A DNA stretch of 64,000 nt from Myroides odoratimimus. Lineage in GTDB: Bacteria; Bacteroidota; Bacteroidia; Flavobacteriales; Flavobacteriaceae. The stretch is taken from the NCBI RefSeq assembly GCF_030326305.1, contig NZ_JACAKB010000009.1, positions 57,381 through 121,380 on the forward strand, in the 5' to 3' direction. The stretch's first letter is position 1; each line of letters starts with the position of its first letter. The position numbers and the translations under genes were made by a program. Of the stretch, positions 46,387 to 56,934 are shown one piece after another. The notes beneath the pieces were generated by a model. It was given only the letters and a program-made list of their open reading frames with translations. It searched no databases and was not told the DNA's origin.

Positions 46387-48270
46387 ATGTTAGAACAAAA
46401 GAATGATAACCTGCATGAGCTAGCAGATGGACAAAAACCGGAATCAAATTCAAATGCGGTTGTCCCAACTGATAAAGAAATAGCTCTTGATTCTATTACA
46501 GCTTCAAATGCTGAGGAAGGTGAAGATTTAGCTTCTTATGAAGAAACCAACATCCCTACTGTTAACTACGAAAAACTAGACTTAGAAAAACTAACTAAAG
46601 AACTTCATAAATTAGTCAAGAATTACAAAGTAACAGCTATTAAAGATCACGTAGAAGACATCAAAAAAGAATTCTATAGTAAATATAATGATCTTATAGA
46701 TGAAAAGAAAGAAGCTTTCTTTGACGAAAACCCTGATGCAAATGAATCAGATTTTCAGTACATCCTTCCTATTAAAACTGATTTTGACAAATACTATGAT
46801 GAGTATAGAGTAGCTAAAAATGCATACTTTAAACAACTTCAGAATAACCTTAATGTAAATCTAGAAAAACGTTTAGCTATTATAGAGAAATTAAAACAAT
46901 TAATAGAAAACGAGCATAATGGTGATGCATTAAAACAATTAGGAGAACTTAGAGAAGAATGGAAGACCGCTGGTCCTATACCCAAAGACAAATACAATCA
47001 CGTATGGAATAACTATCACTTCCATGTAGAGAGATTCTATGACCAGTTACACCTAGATAGAGAATCAAGAGATCTTGACTTTAAATATAACTTAGAACAG
47101 AAACAAAAGCTAATCGCAAGAGCAGAAGAACTATTAGAAAATGACGACATTATTAAGTCATTTAGAGAGCTACAGACGCTACATAGAATCTGGAAAGAAG
47201 AGATAGGACCAGTAGATCGAGAGATAAGAGAACAAATCTGGGATCAGTTCAGCGAAATCACAAAACAACTACACGATAAGCGAGAAATATTATTCGAACA
47301 ACTGAGAAGTGTCGAAAGAGAAAATCTTGCCTTAAAAGTGGCTATAATAAGCGAAATAGACATTCTTTCTAAGCAAAAGATAACCAACCATAACCAATGG
47401 CAGAAAGAAATAGCTAAAGTAGAAGAGCTAAGACAGCGTTTCTTCTCTATAGGTAAAGTACCAGTAGATAATAACGAACAAGTTTGGGATCTATTTAAAC
47501 TAGCTACAAGAAACTTTAATAGTAATAAAAATGCTTATTACAAAGAGCTTAAAAAAGAGCAACAAGACAACTATGCTAAAAAACTAGCATTGATAAAAAG
47601 AGCTCAAGAATTAAAGGACAGTGAGGATTTTGCAAAGGTTACTCCTATTATGAAAAAGATACAGGATGACTGGAAACTAATAGGTCATGTACCTCGCAAA
47701 TATTCTGATCAACTATGGGCTGATTTTAAAGAAGCTTGTAACTCTTATTTTGATAGATACCATGCTATTAAAAATAAAGAATCTGCCGTAGAACTAGATG
47801 CTTATAATAGAAAGAAAGAATACTTAGATCTATTAAAAGGATTTCAATTATCTGGTGATCACAAGACAGATTTAGGAGAAATCAAGAATCATATCAACAA
47901 TTGGAAATCTATTGGTGCTGTACCTGCTAACAAACGTTTTATAGAAGGTAAATTCAACAAGATTCTAGATGTGCTATTTGACAAACTAAGTTTAAGTAAA
48001 AGAGAAACTGAAGCGGTTAAGTTCAATAATAGATTAGAATCTATATTAGAGACAAATGATAAGCGAAAGCTACAGAATGAAGCTGTATTTATTCAAAGAA
48101 AAATAGAAGAAATAAACTCATCTATTATTCAATTAGAAAATAACCTAGCTTACATTCAGAATCCTAGTGACGATAATCCTTTTGTAAAAGAAGTTAAAAA
48201 GAGCATAGAAAAACAAAGAGATGATTTAAAAATCTGGGAAGATAAATTAACCCAAATCAGAAATATATAA
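46387..48270 (+). CDS. DUF349 domain-containing protein
   Basis: 627 residues, soluble, helical and Lys/Glu-rich. Four to five DUF349 repeats are seen by the W-x-x-x-G-x-(I/V)-P motif: WKTAGPIPKDKYNHVW, WKEEIGPVDREIREQIWDQF, FFSIGKVPVDNNEQVWDLF, WKLIGHVPRKYSDQLWADF, WKSIGAVPANKRFIEGKF. DUF349 proteins are widespread in Bacteroidetes; function not established. Ends in a strong terminator. Confidence 0.87.
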   Translation: MLEQKNDNLHELADGQKPESNSNAVVPTDKEIALDSITASNAEEGEDLASYEETNIPTVNYEKLDLEKLTKELHKLVKNYKVTAIKDHVEDIKKEFYSKYNDLIDEKKEAFFDENPDANESDFQYILPIKTDFDKYYDEYRVAKNAYFKQLQNNLNVNLEKRLAIIEKLKQLIENEHNGDALKQLGELREEWKTAGPIPKDKYNHVWNNYHFHVERFYDQLHLDRESRDLDFKYNLEQKQKLIARAEELLENDDIIKSFRELQTLHRIWKEEIGPVDREIREQIWDQFSEITKQLHDKREILFEQLRSVERENLALKVAIISEIDILSKQKITNHNQWQKEIAKVEELRQRFFSIGKVPVDNNEQVWDLFKLATRNFNSNKNAYYKELKKEQQDNYAKKLALIKRAQELKDSEDFAKVTPIMKKIQDDWKLIGHVPRKYSDQLWADFKEACNSYFDRYHAIKNKESAVELDAYNRKKEYLDLLKGFQLSGDHKTDLGEIKNHINNWKSIGAVPANKRFIEGKFNKILDVLFDKLSLSKRETEAVKFNNRLESILETNDKRKLQNEAVFIQRKIEEINSSIIQLENNLAYIQNPSDDNPFVKEVKKSIEKQRDDLKIWEDKLTQIRNI

Positions 48271-48273
48271 GTA

Positions 48274-48309
48274 CAAAAAAAGAGAAACTAAGGTTTCTCT
48301 TTTTTTTTG
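48274..48309 (+). terminator. Intrinsic terminator of the DUF349 gene
   Basis: AAAGAGAAAC / GTTTCTCTTT stem with a 4-nt loop and a run of T. Confidence 0.88.
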
Positions 48310-48332
48310 TATTCTTGAACAGAAATACTTTA

Positions 48333-48366
48333 GAAAAAAAGGTGGATTTAATAAATCCACCTTTTT
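48333..48366 (-). terminator. Intrinsic terminator of the gyrA/TPR operon
   Basis: AAAAAGGTGGATTT / AATCCACCTTTTT stem with a 4-nt loop; the T-tract on the minus strand follows the TPR stop at 48389. It can also act on the plus strand. Confidence 0.85.
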
Positions 48367-48388
48367 ATATCATAATAGAATCCTATTA

Positions 48389-49663
48389 TTATTTATTTGT
48401 TTTAGCTTCTAATGCTTTTAATTTATCAGTCATTTCTAATGCACGATAAATATTTTTTAAAGTACTAATAGCTGCTTCATTACCAGGATTGATAGAAATA
48501 ACTTTCTCTAAGTCATTCATCGCATCTTTATAAATAGCATGTTTTTCTTTTTGATACTGCTCATATTTCTTATTATCAGCAGCAGACATACCTAAACTAT
48601 TCATTTTATTAGTCAACTCCTGGTCTGGTTGTAACTTAAGGAAAGCCATGTTTAAATAAGCATTTTCAGACTTAGGGTTAATACGGATAGCTTGTTCATA
48701 ATATTTACGAGCATCTTCAAAACGTCCAGCATCAAAACTAGTAACTCCTAAGTTGTATAATAATACATCATCATTAGGGTTTTTAGCTAAAGCTTGTTTT
48801 GCTAATTCCTCATATTTACCCATATTATTAGACTTTAGGTAAAGATCCATATGAGTTAATAATAAGTTGATATCGTCTGGATTAGCTTCTCTAGCTGCTA
48901 CGATAGCTTTTTCAGCCTCTTCTGTTTTACCTTCTTGGCTATAGATCAACACTAAGTTTTTAAGAATCTCTGGTCTTTTAGAGTCCTCTTTTACAAACTT
49001 AGGGTCAGTATGAGTACCTTGTTTTACCATCAAGTCACGCATTTTAGCGTCTTTCCCGAAACTTTGTACTTGACCAGAAGCTTTCTCTACTGCAGTATAG
49101 TAAGACTCACTTCCATTATATCCTAAATCAACTAATTTCTTATAGTTCTCTACAGCAGTAGCATAATCTTTAGAGTTAATAGCCGTAGAAGCCGCATAGT
49201 ATAAATACACAGTATCTTTAGGACTTAACTCATAAGCTTGAGTAAAACGTCTAGTAGCACCTTTATAATTAGCAGAACCATTATCTTCGATAGCTTGTCC
49301 TACAACTTTAGTAGCAACACTTGCTATCTCTTCGTCGGCTTGCTTAACGATTTTACTTCCTTTATTTGTTTCAAACTCATTCAATTTTTTGTAAGAAGCA
49401 ATAATAGCATCAACGTTATTATCTACATCTACATCCTTTTGAATTTGAGAATAGGCTAATGTTCCTTGTAGAGCATAATATTGTGCTTTCTCAGCGTTAG
49501 AAGCATTTCCTAATACTGCTTCAACTGCTTTTAAAGCAGCAGTTGCTTCAGTTACATTTCCTTTTTTTACAGCTTTCTCAGCGTCTTTAAGCTCTTTTTT
49601 TTGAGCCATTGTCAACCCTGATAACATTAAAGCTGACAATAAGTAAACATATCTTTTATTCAT
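48389..49663 (-). CDS. Secreted or periplasmic tetratricopeptide repeat protein
   Basis: 424 residues with a signal peptide (MNKRYVYLLSALMLSGLTMAQ) and several TPR-like units (ANYKGATRRFTQAYELSPKD, YATAVENYKKLVDLGYNGSE, GRFEDARKYYEQAIRINPKS, NDLEKVISINPGNEAAISTL). It lies 18 bp downstream of gyrA on the same strand, a placement shared among flavobacteria. The role is unknown; the TPRs point to protein binding in the periplasm. Confidence 0.85.
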   Translation of the reverse strand: MNKRYVYLLSALMLSGLTMAQKKELKDAEKAVKKGNVTEATAALKAVEAVLGNASNAEKAQYYALQGTLAYSQIQKDVDVDNNVDAIIASYKKLNEFETNKGSKIVKQADEEIASVATKVVGQAIEDNGSANYKGATRRFTQAYELSPKDTVYLYYAASTAINSKDYATAVENYKKLVDLGYNGSESYYTAVEKASGQVQSFGKDAKMRDLMVKQGTHTDPKFVKEDSKRPEILKNLVLIYSQEGKTEEAEKAIVAAREANPDDINLLLTHMDLYLKSNNMGKYEELAKQALAKNPNDDVLLYNLGVTSFDAGRFEDARKYYEQAIRINPKSENAYLNMAFLKLQPDQELTNKMNSLGMSAADNKKYEQYQKEKHAIYKDAMNDLEKVISINPGNEAAISTLKNIYRALEMTDKLKALEAKTNK

Positions 49664-49681
49664 AATATATTGGTATGTGTT

Positions 49682-52195
49682 TTATTCTAAATTATCACTC
49701 CCTTGATCATCAATATCAATGATTGTATCAATATCTCCTTCTAAGATATCTTCATCATCCTCTGCCATAACTTTACATACAGCTGCGATAGAGTCATTTC
49801 CTTTAATATTAATTAAACGAACTCCTTGAGTTGCACGTCCCATTACACGAAGATCTGAAACTTTCATACGAATGGTTAAACCTGATTTGTTAATGATCAT
49901 TAAGTCATCTGCATCAGTAACAGAATTAATAGACACTAACAATCCTGTCTTATCAGTAATGTTCATTGTCTTAACTCCCTTACCTCCACGGTTAGTCTCA
50001 CGGTATTCATCTAAAGAAGAACGCTTACCATAACCATTCTCTGACACCACAAGAATCTCACTATTTAAATCACTTACAGATACCATTCCGATTACTTCAT
50101 CTTTATCATCTGCTAGAGTAATACCTCTAACACCTGACGCAGTTCTTCCCATAGGACGAGTTTTCTCTTCATCAAAACGAACTAATTTACCAGAACGAAG
50201 TGCTAATAACACCTTACTCTTACCATCAGTTAATTTTGCTTCTAGTAATTCGTCATCTTCTTTAATCGTAATTGCATTAATACCATTTTGACGAGGTCTA
50301 GAATATTGCTCTAATGGTGTTTTCTTCACCTGACCTTGTTTGGTAGCCATGATAACGAAGTGCTCATTGATGTACTCTTCATCTTTAAGATCTTGAGTAC
50401 AGATGAATGCTTTCACTTTATCATCATTCTCAATATTGATTAAGTTCTGAATAGCACGTCCTTTACTTGTCTTAGTTCCTTCTGGAATTTCATAAACTCT
50501 CATCCAGAAACACTTACCTTTTTGAGTAAAGAATAACATGTATTGGTGATTAGTAGCCACATACATATGCTCTAAGAAATCTTGATCTCTTGTACCAGCA
50601 GATTTCTGCCCTACTCCTCCTCTATTCTGAGTTTTGTATTCAGTCAGTGGAGTACGTTTAATATATCCTGCATGAGAAATAGTAATTACTACTTGCTCAT
50701 CAGCAATTAAATCAGTGATACTAACATCTCCTCCTGCATATTCAATAACAGAACGACGCTCATCACCATATTTTTCTTTTATCTCAGTTAACTCCTCTTT
50801 AATCAAGTTCATTCTTAGCTCTACGCTAGCTAACAACTCTCTTAAATGATTAATTAACTTCATGATTTCTTCATACTCAGCACGTAGTTTATCCTGCTCT
50901 AGTCCTGTTAACTGACGTAAACGCATTTCTACAATAGCACGAGCTTGAATCTCTGATAAGCTAAAACGCTCTATTAATTTAGCTCTAGCCTCATCAGCAT
51001 TACTAGAAGAACGAATAAGAGCAATTACTTCATCGATATTATCAGATGCAATAATTAATCCTTCTAAAATATGCGCTCTTTCTTCTGCTTTTCTTAACTC
51101 AAACTGAGTTCTACGAGTCACCACATCTAAACGGTGATCTACGAAATGAGAGATTAACTCTTTTAAATCTAATAACTGAGGTCTTCCATTTACTAATGCG
51201 ATATTATTCACACTGAACGAAGACTGCAATTGAGTATATTTATAAAGTGTATTTAAAACAATATTTGGAACAGCATCACGCTTTAATACGTATACAATAC
51301 GCATTCCTTTTCTATCAGATTCATCGCGAATAGTAGCAATACCTTCGATCTTTTTCTCGTTAATAGCTTCAGCAGTTTTCTTAATCATTTCTGCTTTATT
51401 AACTTGGAAAGGAATCTCAGTCACTACGATAGACTCTCTACCATCTACTTCTTCAAAATTAGCTTTAGCACGCATTACTACACGTCCACGACCAGTTTTA
51501 AAAGCTTCGCGTACTCCTTCATATCCATAGATAATACCACCAGTAGGGAAATCAGGAGCTTTAATATAATTGATTAATTCATCGATTTCAATATCATTAT
51601 TATCGATATAAGCCAATGTACCATCTATAACCTCTGATAAGTTATGAGGTGCCATATTCGTTGCCATACCCACTGCGATACCCGATGCCCCATTCACTAA
51701 TAAAGTAGGGATTCTAGTCGGCATTACTTTAGGCTCTTCTAAAGTATCATCGAAGTTTAATTGAAAATCTACAGTCTCTTTGTCAATATCAGCAAGAATC
51801 TCTTCAGACATCTTCTTCATTCTTGCCTCTGTGTAACGCATCGCTGCAGGACTATCTCCATCTACAGATCCAAAGTTACCTTGTCCGTCCACTAGTAGAT
51901 AACGCATACTCCAATCCTGTGCCATACGTACCATAGCGTCGTACACTGAACTATCTCCATGTGGGTGATATTTACCTAAAACCTCTCCTACAATTCTCGC
52001 AGACTTTTTATGTGCTCTATTAGACATGATGCCTAATTCATACATTCCAAATAATACTCTTCGATGAACAGGTTTTAAGCCATCTCTAACATCAGGAAGC
52101 GCTCTAGAAACAATAACTGACATCGAGTAATCGATATAAGCAGATTTCATTTGCTCCTCTATGTTAATAGGAATTAACTTTTCTCCTTCAGACAT
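49682..52195 (-). CDS. gyrA: DNA gyrase subunit A
   Basis: 837 residues. Cuts and religates DNA in the gyrase A2B2 complex. Active-site Tyr121 in [10 protein letters not shown]; the quinolone-resistance region reads [20 protein letters not shown], with Ser82 and Asp86 equivalent to E. coli Ser83 and Asp87, so no common resistance substitution is seen. C-terminal beta-pinwheel with GyrA box-like ETNRGGKG. The tail is acidic ([20 protein letters not shown]). Starts at the ATG 52193-52195. Heads an operon with the TPR gene. Confidence 0.97.
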   Translation of the reverse strand: MSEGEKLIPINIEEQMKSAYIDYSMSVIVSRALPDVRDGLKPVHRRVLFGMYELGIMSNRAHKKSARIVGEVLGKYHPHGDSSVYDAMVRMAQDWSMRYLLVDGQGNFGSVDGDSPAAMRYTEARMKKMSEEILADIDKETVDFQLNFDDTLEEPKVMPTRIPTLLVNGASGIAVGMATNMAPHNLSEVIDGTLAYIDNNDIEIDELINYIKAPDFPTGGIIYGYEGVREAFKTGRGRVVMRAKANFEEVDGRESIVVTEIPFQVNKAEMIKKTAEAINEKKIEGIATIRDESDRKGMRIVYVLKRDAVPNIVLNTLYKYTQLQSSFSVNNIALVNGRPQLLDLKELISHFVDHRLDVVTRRTQFELRKAEERAHILEGLIIASDNIDEVIALIRSSSNADEARAKLIERFSLSEIQARAIVEMRLRQLTGLEQDKLRAEYEEIMKLINHLRELLASVELRMNLIKEELTEIKEKYGDERRSVIEYAGGDVSITDLIADEQVVITISHAGYIKRTPLTEYKTQNRGGVGQKSAGTRDQDFLEHMYVATNHQYMLFFTQKGKCFWMRVYEIPEGTKTSKGRAIQNLINIENDDKVKAFICTQDLKDEEYINEHFVIMATKQGQVKKTPLEQYSRPRQNGINAITIKEDDELLEAKLTDGKSKVLLALRSGKLVRFDEEKTRPMGRTASGVRGITLADDKDEVIGMVSVSDLNSEILVVSENGYGKRSSLDEYRETNRGGKGVKTMNITDKTGLLVSINSVTDADDLMIINKSGLTIRMKVSDLRVMGRATQGVRLINIKGNDSIAAVCKVMAEDDEDILEGDIDTIIDIDDQGSDNLE

Positions 52196-52445
52196 AAGTA
52201 TATAAAATTAAAAATTGTCAAATTATTAAACGCGCTAATATACAGTTTTTATAGGTTTTCTCCATGTTTTTATACAAGTATTTCACTTGATTATCTAACA
52301 AATTGATTTTTTCTAAAAAAAACACTTTCTTCCTTTTTTATTAAAGTTTTTTTTTGTCAATTAGCTAATGTCAGCTTTATACTATAGGTACACTTTTTGT
52401 ATCTTTAAAGATTAAAATGAATATTCACCTAATTTGAATTGAAAA

Positions 52446-54980
52446 ATGGATGATAATTTCTCACAAGAAGTAAAAGATGTAATTTCGTATAGCAAGGACG
52501 AGGCTATTAGGCTTAGTCATGACTCTATTGGTACTGAGCATCTATTACTAGGACTATTAAAAGTGGAACAAGGTGAAGCGTCTAATATTTTAAATAACCT
52601 GGACATAGATGTTGATTTTCTACGTCACAAAATAGAAACATTAAACCCTGCTTCTCATAATAAAGAACTGCTGAGTAATAAACTACAATTACACCTCACA
52701 AAGCAAGCTGAGCGTGCATTAAGACTTACATACTTAGAAGTAAAGTTATTCAAAAGTACAGAGATAAACTCTGTTCACTTGCTACTTTGTATTCTAAAAA
52801 ATAGCGATGATCCTACTACGCAAATCTTAAATAAGATGAAGGTGGATTATGAAGCTGTGAAACAAGCTTATTTAAATACTAGTGAGCCTCAAAAAGACTC
52901 TTCTGATGATTTGTTCGAAAGTCCTAAAGCACAAACTTTTGATGATGCAAGTCAAGATGACAGTAAAAGTACTGACAGTAATGACAATATTACAGCTAAA
53001 ACATCTAAGAGAAGTAAAACTCCTGTATTAGATAATTTCGGTAGAGATTTAACCGAAATGGCGGAGAACGGCAAGCTAGATCCTGTAGTTGGACGTGAAA
53101 AAGAAATAGAGCGTGTGTCTCAAATTCTAAGTAGACGCAAGAAGAACAACCCTCTACTAATCGGAGAACCTGGTGTAGGTAAATCTGCTATAGCGGAAGG
53201 ATTAGCTCTACGTATTATTCAGAAAAAAGTATCTCGCATCTTATACAATAAGAGAGTTGTAACTCTTGACTTAGCTAGTCTTGTAGCTGGAACTAAATAC
53301 AGAGGACAGTTTGAAGAGCGTATGAAGGCTGTAATGAATGAACTAGAGAAGAATGATGATATTATCTTATTTATTGATGAGATACATACTATAGTAGGTG
53401 CTGGTGGAGCTACGGGTTCACTAGATGCTTCTAATATGTTCAAACCTGCATTAGCTCGAGGAGAAATCCAATGTATTGGTGCTACTACATTAGATGAGTT
53501 TAGACAGCATATCGAGAAAGATGGAGCTTTAGAACGTCGTTTCCAAAAAGTAATCGTAGAACCTACTACTGTAGACGAAACAATTACCATCTTAAACAAC
53601 ATTAAAGACAAGTACGAAAGCCATCATAATGTAACCTATACTGACGAAGCTATCGAAGCATGTGTTAAGCTAACGAACAGATATATGAGTGATCGTTTCT
53701 TACCAGACAAAGCTATCGATGCTATGGACGAAGTAGGTTCTCGTGTTCATATAACTAATATCAATGTACCAGATAATATCCTTGAACTAGAACAAAAGCT
53801 AGAACATACTAAGGAGCAAAAGAATGAAATGGTACAAAAACAAAAGTATGAAGAAGCTGCTCGTTTAAGAGATGATGAAAAACAACTAGAGAAAGACTTA
53901 GCTGTAGCTCAAGAAAACTGGGAACAAGAAGTAAAAGAAAACAGAATAGTGGTTACTGAAGAGAATGTAGCTGATGTAGTTTCAATGATGACAGGCATTC
54001 CTGTAAATAGAATTGCAGAAAAAGAAATCACTAAGCTCGCTAATCTTCCTCAGTTAATTAAAGGTAAGGTAATTGGTCAAGACGAAGCTGTTAGCAAAAT
54101 AGCGAAAGCGATTCAAAGAAATAGAGCAGGATTAAAAGATCCTAATAGACCTATTGGTTCCTTTATTTTCTTAGGACAAACAGGAGTTGGTAAAACCCAA
54201 CTAGCTAAAGTAATCGCTAAAGAAATGTTTGACTCAGAAGATGCTCTTATCCGTATCGACATGAGTGAATACATGGAGAAGTTTGCTATCTCTAGATTAG
54301 TAGGAGCGCCTCCAGGATATGTCGGTTATGAAGAAGGTGGTCAGTTAACAGAGAAAATTAGAAGAAAGCCTTATAGCGTGATTCTTTTTGATGAAATCGA
54401 AAAAGCACATCCAGATGTATTTAATATGCTGCTTCAAGTACTGGACGATGGACATCTAACTGATAGCTTAGGACGCAAAGTTGATTTTAGAAACACCATT
54501 ATCATCATGACTTCTAATATCGGAGCACGTCAATTAAAAGATTTCGGACAAGGAGTTGGTTTTGGTACAACTGCTAGACAGGAACAAACAGATCAACATT
54601 CTAAATCTGTGATAGAAAATGCACTAAAAAAGGCCTTTGCTCCAGAATTTTTAAATAGAATAGATGATATCATTGTGTTCAATGCTCTAGAAAGAAAAGA
54701 CATAGACTTAATCATAGATATAGAACTTCAGAAGTTATTTAGAAGAATTACTGACCTTGGTTATGAATTAACATTAAGTACAGACGCAAAAGATTTTATC
54801 GCAGAAAAAGGCTTTGATAAACAATATGGTGCAAGACCTCTTAAAAGAGCGATTCAGAAGTATATCGAAGACCCGCTAGCAGAAGAAATTGTAAACTCTA
54901 AAATAATGCTAGGCGACAGTATCGAAATGAAGCTTAATGAAGCGAAAGATGCACTAGAAATAGCAACTATAGCAAAATAA
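52446..54980 (+). CDS. clpC: ATP-dependent Clp protease ATP-binding subunit, ClpC type
   Basis: 844 residues. Order: N-terminal Clp repeat domain (VISYSKDEAIRLSHDSIGTE), AAA1 with Walker A GEPGVGKSA and Walker B ILFIDEIHTIVGAG, a middle domain with UVR-like helix (KQKYEEAARLRDDEKQLEKD), AAA2 with Walker A GQTGVGKTQ, pore loop GYVGYEEGG, and the ClpP-binding loop with VGF in GQGVGFGTT. Unfolds substrates for ClpP. No clpP is in the window. Stands alone with a strong terminator; it is divergent from gyrA across about 250 bp. Confidence 0.95.
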   Translation: MDDNFSQEVKDVISYSKDEAIRLSHDSIGTEHLLLGLLKVEQGEASNILNNLDIDVDFLRHKIETLNPASHNKELLSNKLQLHLTKQAERALRLTYLEVKLFKSTEINSVHLLLCILKNSDDPTTQILNKMKVDYEAVKQAYLNTSEPQKDSSDDLFESPKAQTFDDASQDDSKSTDSNDNITAKTSKRSKTPVLDNFGRDLTEMAENGKLDPVVGREKEIERVSQILSRRKKNNPLLIGEPGVGKSAIAEGLALRIIQKKVSRILYNKRVVTLDLASLVAGTKYRGQFEERMKAVMNELEKNDDIILFIDEIHTIVGAGGATGSLDASNMFKPALARGEIQCIGATTLDEFRQHIEKDGALERRFQKVIVEPTTVDETITILNNIKDKYESHHNVTYTDEAIEACVKLTNRYMSDRFLPDKAIDAMDEVGSRVHITNINVPDNILELEQKLEHTKEQKNEMVQKQKYEEAARLRDDEKQLEKDLAVAQENWEQEVKENRIVVTEENVADVVSMMTGIPVNRIAEKEITKLANLPQLIKGKVIGQDEAVSKIAKAIQRNRAGLKDPNRPIGSFIFLGQTGVGKTQLAKVIAKEMFDSEDALIRIDMSEYMEKFAISRLVGAPPGYVGYEEGGQLTEKIRRKPYSVILFDEIEKAHPDVFNMLLQVLDDGHLTDSLGRKVDFRNTIIIMTSNIGARQLKDFGQGVGFGTTARQEQTDQHSKSVIENALKKAFAPEFLNRIDDIIVFNALERKDIDLIIDIELQKLFRRITDLGYELTLSTDAKDFIAEKGFDKQYGARPLKRAIQKYIEDPLAEEIVNSKIMLGDSIEMKLNEAKDALEIATIAK

Positions 54981-55506
54981 TAAATACTCTTCTCTCAAGA
55001 AGAAATCAATAAAAAGAGGATATCCCTAAGGGATATCCTCTTTTTTTACCTCCTTACGTATTTTATTCCTCTTCCCTTCTACTCCATACTTTTCTCTATC
55101 TCGTTCTAAGTTGCTTTAGGATTCCCAGGAGTACTCTAAAGCATTTCTTCGACAAAACCCTCCTTTTACCTAGTAAACTCCAAGTATACCCCTAACAAAC
55201 CTCAAGAAAGTGCAAGCTAAGCCCTTACATTTTATTTTTTAAACCAAAACTATTACACTGCAACTTAATTATCCATCTATTTTTTGATTTGATTATAATT
55301 TTTTACTCTTAATGATCATAGTCCGCTTTACGATCCAAACCCTACTATAAAACGTAAAAAATCAAACACTTAACTTACTTGTTTCTTACATATTCTCTCT
55401 AAAGCACTGTCAATATGTTGTAAAATTATTAAATTTTACTTTTTTTTCTATCTCGTGTAAAAGCATTATATTTATTACACTACATTCGCATTAGATTTAT
55501 TATTAT
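54981..55506. other. Intergenic region of about 525 bp with strand asymmetry
   Basis: After the clpC terminator, 55049-55230 is pyrimidine-rich on the plus strand and carries a stem GCTTTAG (55113-55119) / CTAAAGC (55136-55142). No open frame with coding character was found on either strand. The rest is AT-rich and includes the leader of the RimB-RimK gene, in which no exact promoter box is visible. Confidence 0.45.
55011..55047 (+). terminator. Intrinsic terminator of clpC
   Basis: AAAGAGGATATCCCT / AGGGATATCCTCTTT stem with a 2-nt loop and a T-tract. Confidence 0.9.
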
Positions 55507-56871
55507 ATGTTAGACAAAGTAATTGTTGGTAGTGAAGAATGGTGTTCTTTTTCTACTTTAAATATTCCTGCTATTAAAGCGCGTGTTGACTCAGGTGCTA
55601 AGACATCTGCGTTACATGCTATAAACATTGTCCCTTTTGAAAAAGAGGGAGAAAAGTGGGTTAAATTTGACGTCAATCCTCTTCAGAACAATGGAAAAAC
55701 AGTAATTCATTGTGAATCTAAGGTAATAGATAAAAGAATCGTAAAGAGCTCTAGCGGCTCTAGAGAATCTAGATATGTAATCCAAACCGAAATATCTATT
55801 GCTGACACGAATTGGATGATCGAGCTAACTTTGACCAATAGAGATTCTATGGGATATAGAATGCTACTAGGAAGAGAAGCTATGGGAGGACGTGTACTAG
55901 TAGATCCTGAAAAACACTTCTTACTAGGTCAACCCACTACAGAAAAACTAGAAGAATACTATACTAAACCAAAAACAGAGAAAAAAGGTCTACGTATAGG
56001 TCTATTAGCAAGTAATCCTGATTTGTATAGTAATAAAAGAATTATAGAAGCAGGAGAATTAAGAGGTCATGAAATGCACTTCTTAAATCTGAAGTACTGC
56101 TATATGAAACTAGATGCTAACCAACCAGAGATACACTATCGAGGTGGACGAGTTCTAAATGATTTTGACGCAGTAATACCACGTATACGTCCTAGTATGA
56201 CGTACTATGGATGTGCATTAACTAGACATTTTGAATCTTTAAAAGTATATAGCTTGAATAGTGCCGCAGCGATAGCACAGTCAAGAGACAAACTATTTTC
56301 ACTTCAGTTATTACTAAATAATGGGGTAGACATTCCTACTACAGGATTTGCTAACTCACCTTTAGATACTAATGATTTGATAAAAATGGTAGGAGGAAGC
56401 CCTCTTATTGTCAAATTGTTAGAAGGGACACAAGGAAAAGGTGTAGTATTAGCAGAAACTAAAAAAGCAGCAGAAAGTGTAATCAATGCCTTCAAAAGTC
56501 TGAATGCAAACATCTTAGTACAAGAATTCATTAAAGAAGCAAATGGTAAGGATATACGTTGTTTTGTAGTAGACGGAAAAGTTGTAGCAGCGATACAGCG
56601 CGAAGCTCTACCAGGTGAGTTTAGAGCTAATATTCACTTAGGTGGAACAGCATCTGTGATCAAAGTAACACCTGAAGAAAAGAAGATAGCCATCAAAGCT
56701 GCTAAGGCAATGAATCTAAAAGTAGCTGGAGTAGATATTATTCGCTCTGCTAAAGGTCCTCTATTATTAGAGGTAAACTCTTCTCCTGGATTAGAAGGAA
56801 TAGAAGGTGCTACAAATAAAGATATTGCTTCGGAGATGATTAAAGCGATAGAAAAACAAGTTAAATGGTAA
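55507..56871 (+). CDS. Fusion of RimB-like retropepsin protease and RimK-type glutamate ligase
   Basis: 454 residues. N-terminal domain (about 1-140) is the retropepsin-like 'ATP-dependent zinc protease' (RimB) family: active-site [14 protein letters not shown] (DSG), and [16 protein letters not shown]-terminal domain (about 160-454) is a RimK ATP-grasp ligase: [80 protein letters not shown]. RimK adds glutamates to the tail of ribosomal protein S6 and RimB-type proteases trim such tails in Pseudomonas. A single polypeptide thus joins ligase and hydrolase activities. Stands alone, with its own terminator. The substrate is inferred, not shown. Confidence 0.85.
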   Translation: MLDKVIVGSEEWCSFSTLNIPAIKARVDSGAKTSALHAINIVPFEKEGEKWVKFDVNPLQNNGKTVIHCESKVIDKRIVKSSSGSRESRYVIQTEISIADTNWMIELTLTNRDSMGYRMLLGREAMGGRVLVDPEKHFLLGQPTTEKLEEYYTKPKTEKKGLRIGLLASNPDLYSNKRIIEAGELRGHEMHFLNLKYCYMKLDANQPEIHYRGGRVLNDFDAVIPRIRPSMTYYGCALTRHFESLKVYSLNSAAAIAQSRDKLFSLQLLLNNGVDIPTTGFANSPLDTNDLIKMVGGSPLIVKLLEGTQGKGVVLAETKKAAESVINAFKSLNANILVQEFIKEANGKDIRCFVVDGKVVAAIQREALPGEFRANIHLGGTASVIKVTPEEKKIAIKAAKAMNLKVAGVDIIRSAKGPLLLEVNSSPGLEGIEGATNKDIASEMIKAIEKQVKW

Positions 56872-56881
56872 TATTATAAGA

Positions 56882-56915
56882 GAGTGGTGATCTAACAATC
56901 ACCACTTTTATTCTT
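56882..56915 (+). terminator. Intrinsic terminator of the RimB-RimK gene
   Basis: AGTGGTGAT / ATCACCACT 9-bp stem with a 6-nt loop followed by TTTATTCTTTTT. Confidence 0.8.
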
Positions 56916-56934
56916 TTTAAAATCAATATAAATT

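Noticed and set aside
49682-52195. Quinolone-resistance mutation in gyrA
   Set aside because: The positions equivalent to Ser83 and Asp87 of E. coli carry Ser and Asp, so no common resistance substitution is present.
53219-53611. Minus-strand open frame of 130 codons inside clpC
   Set aside because: Antisense shadow of clpC: the plus-strand frame is a complete ClpC with all motifs.
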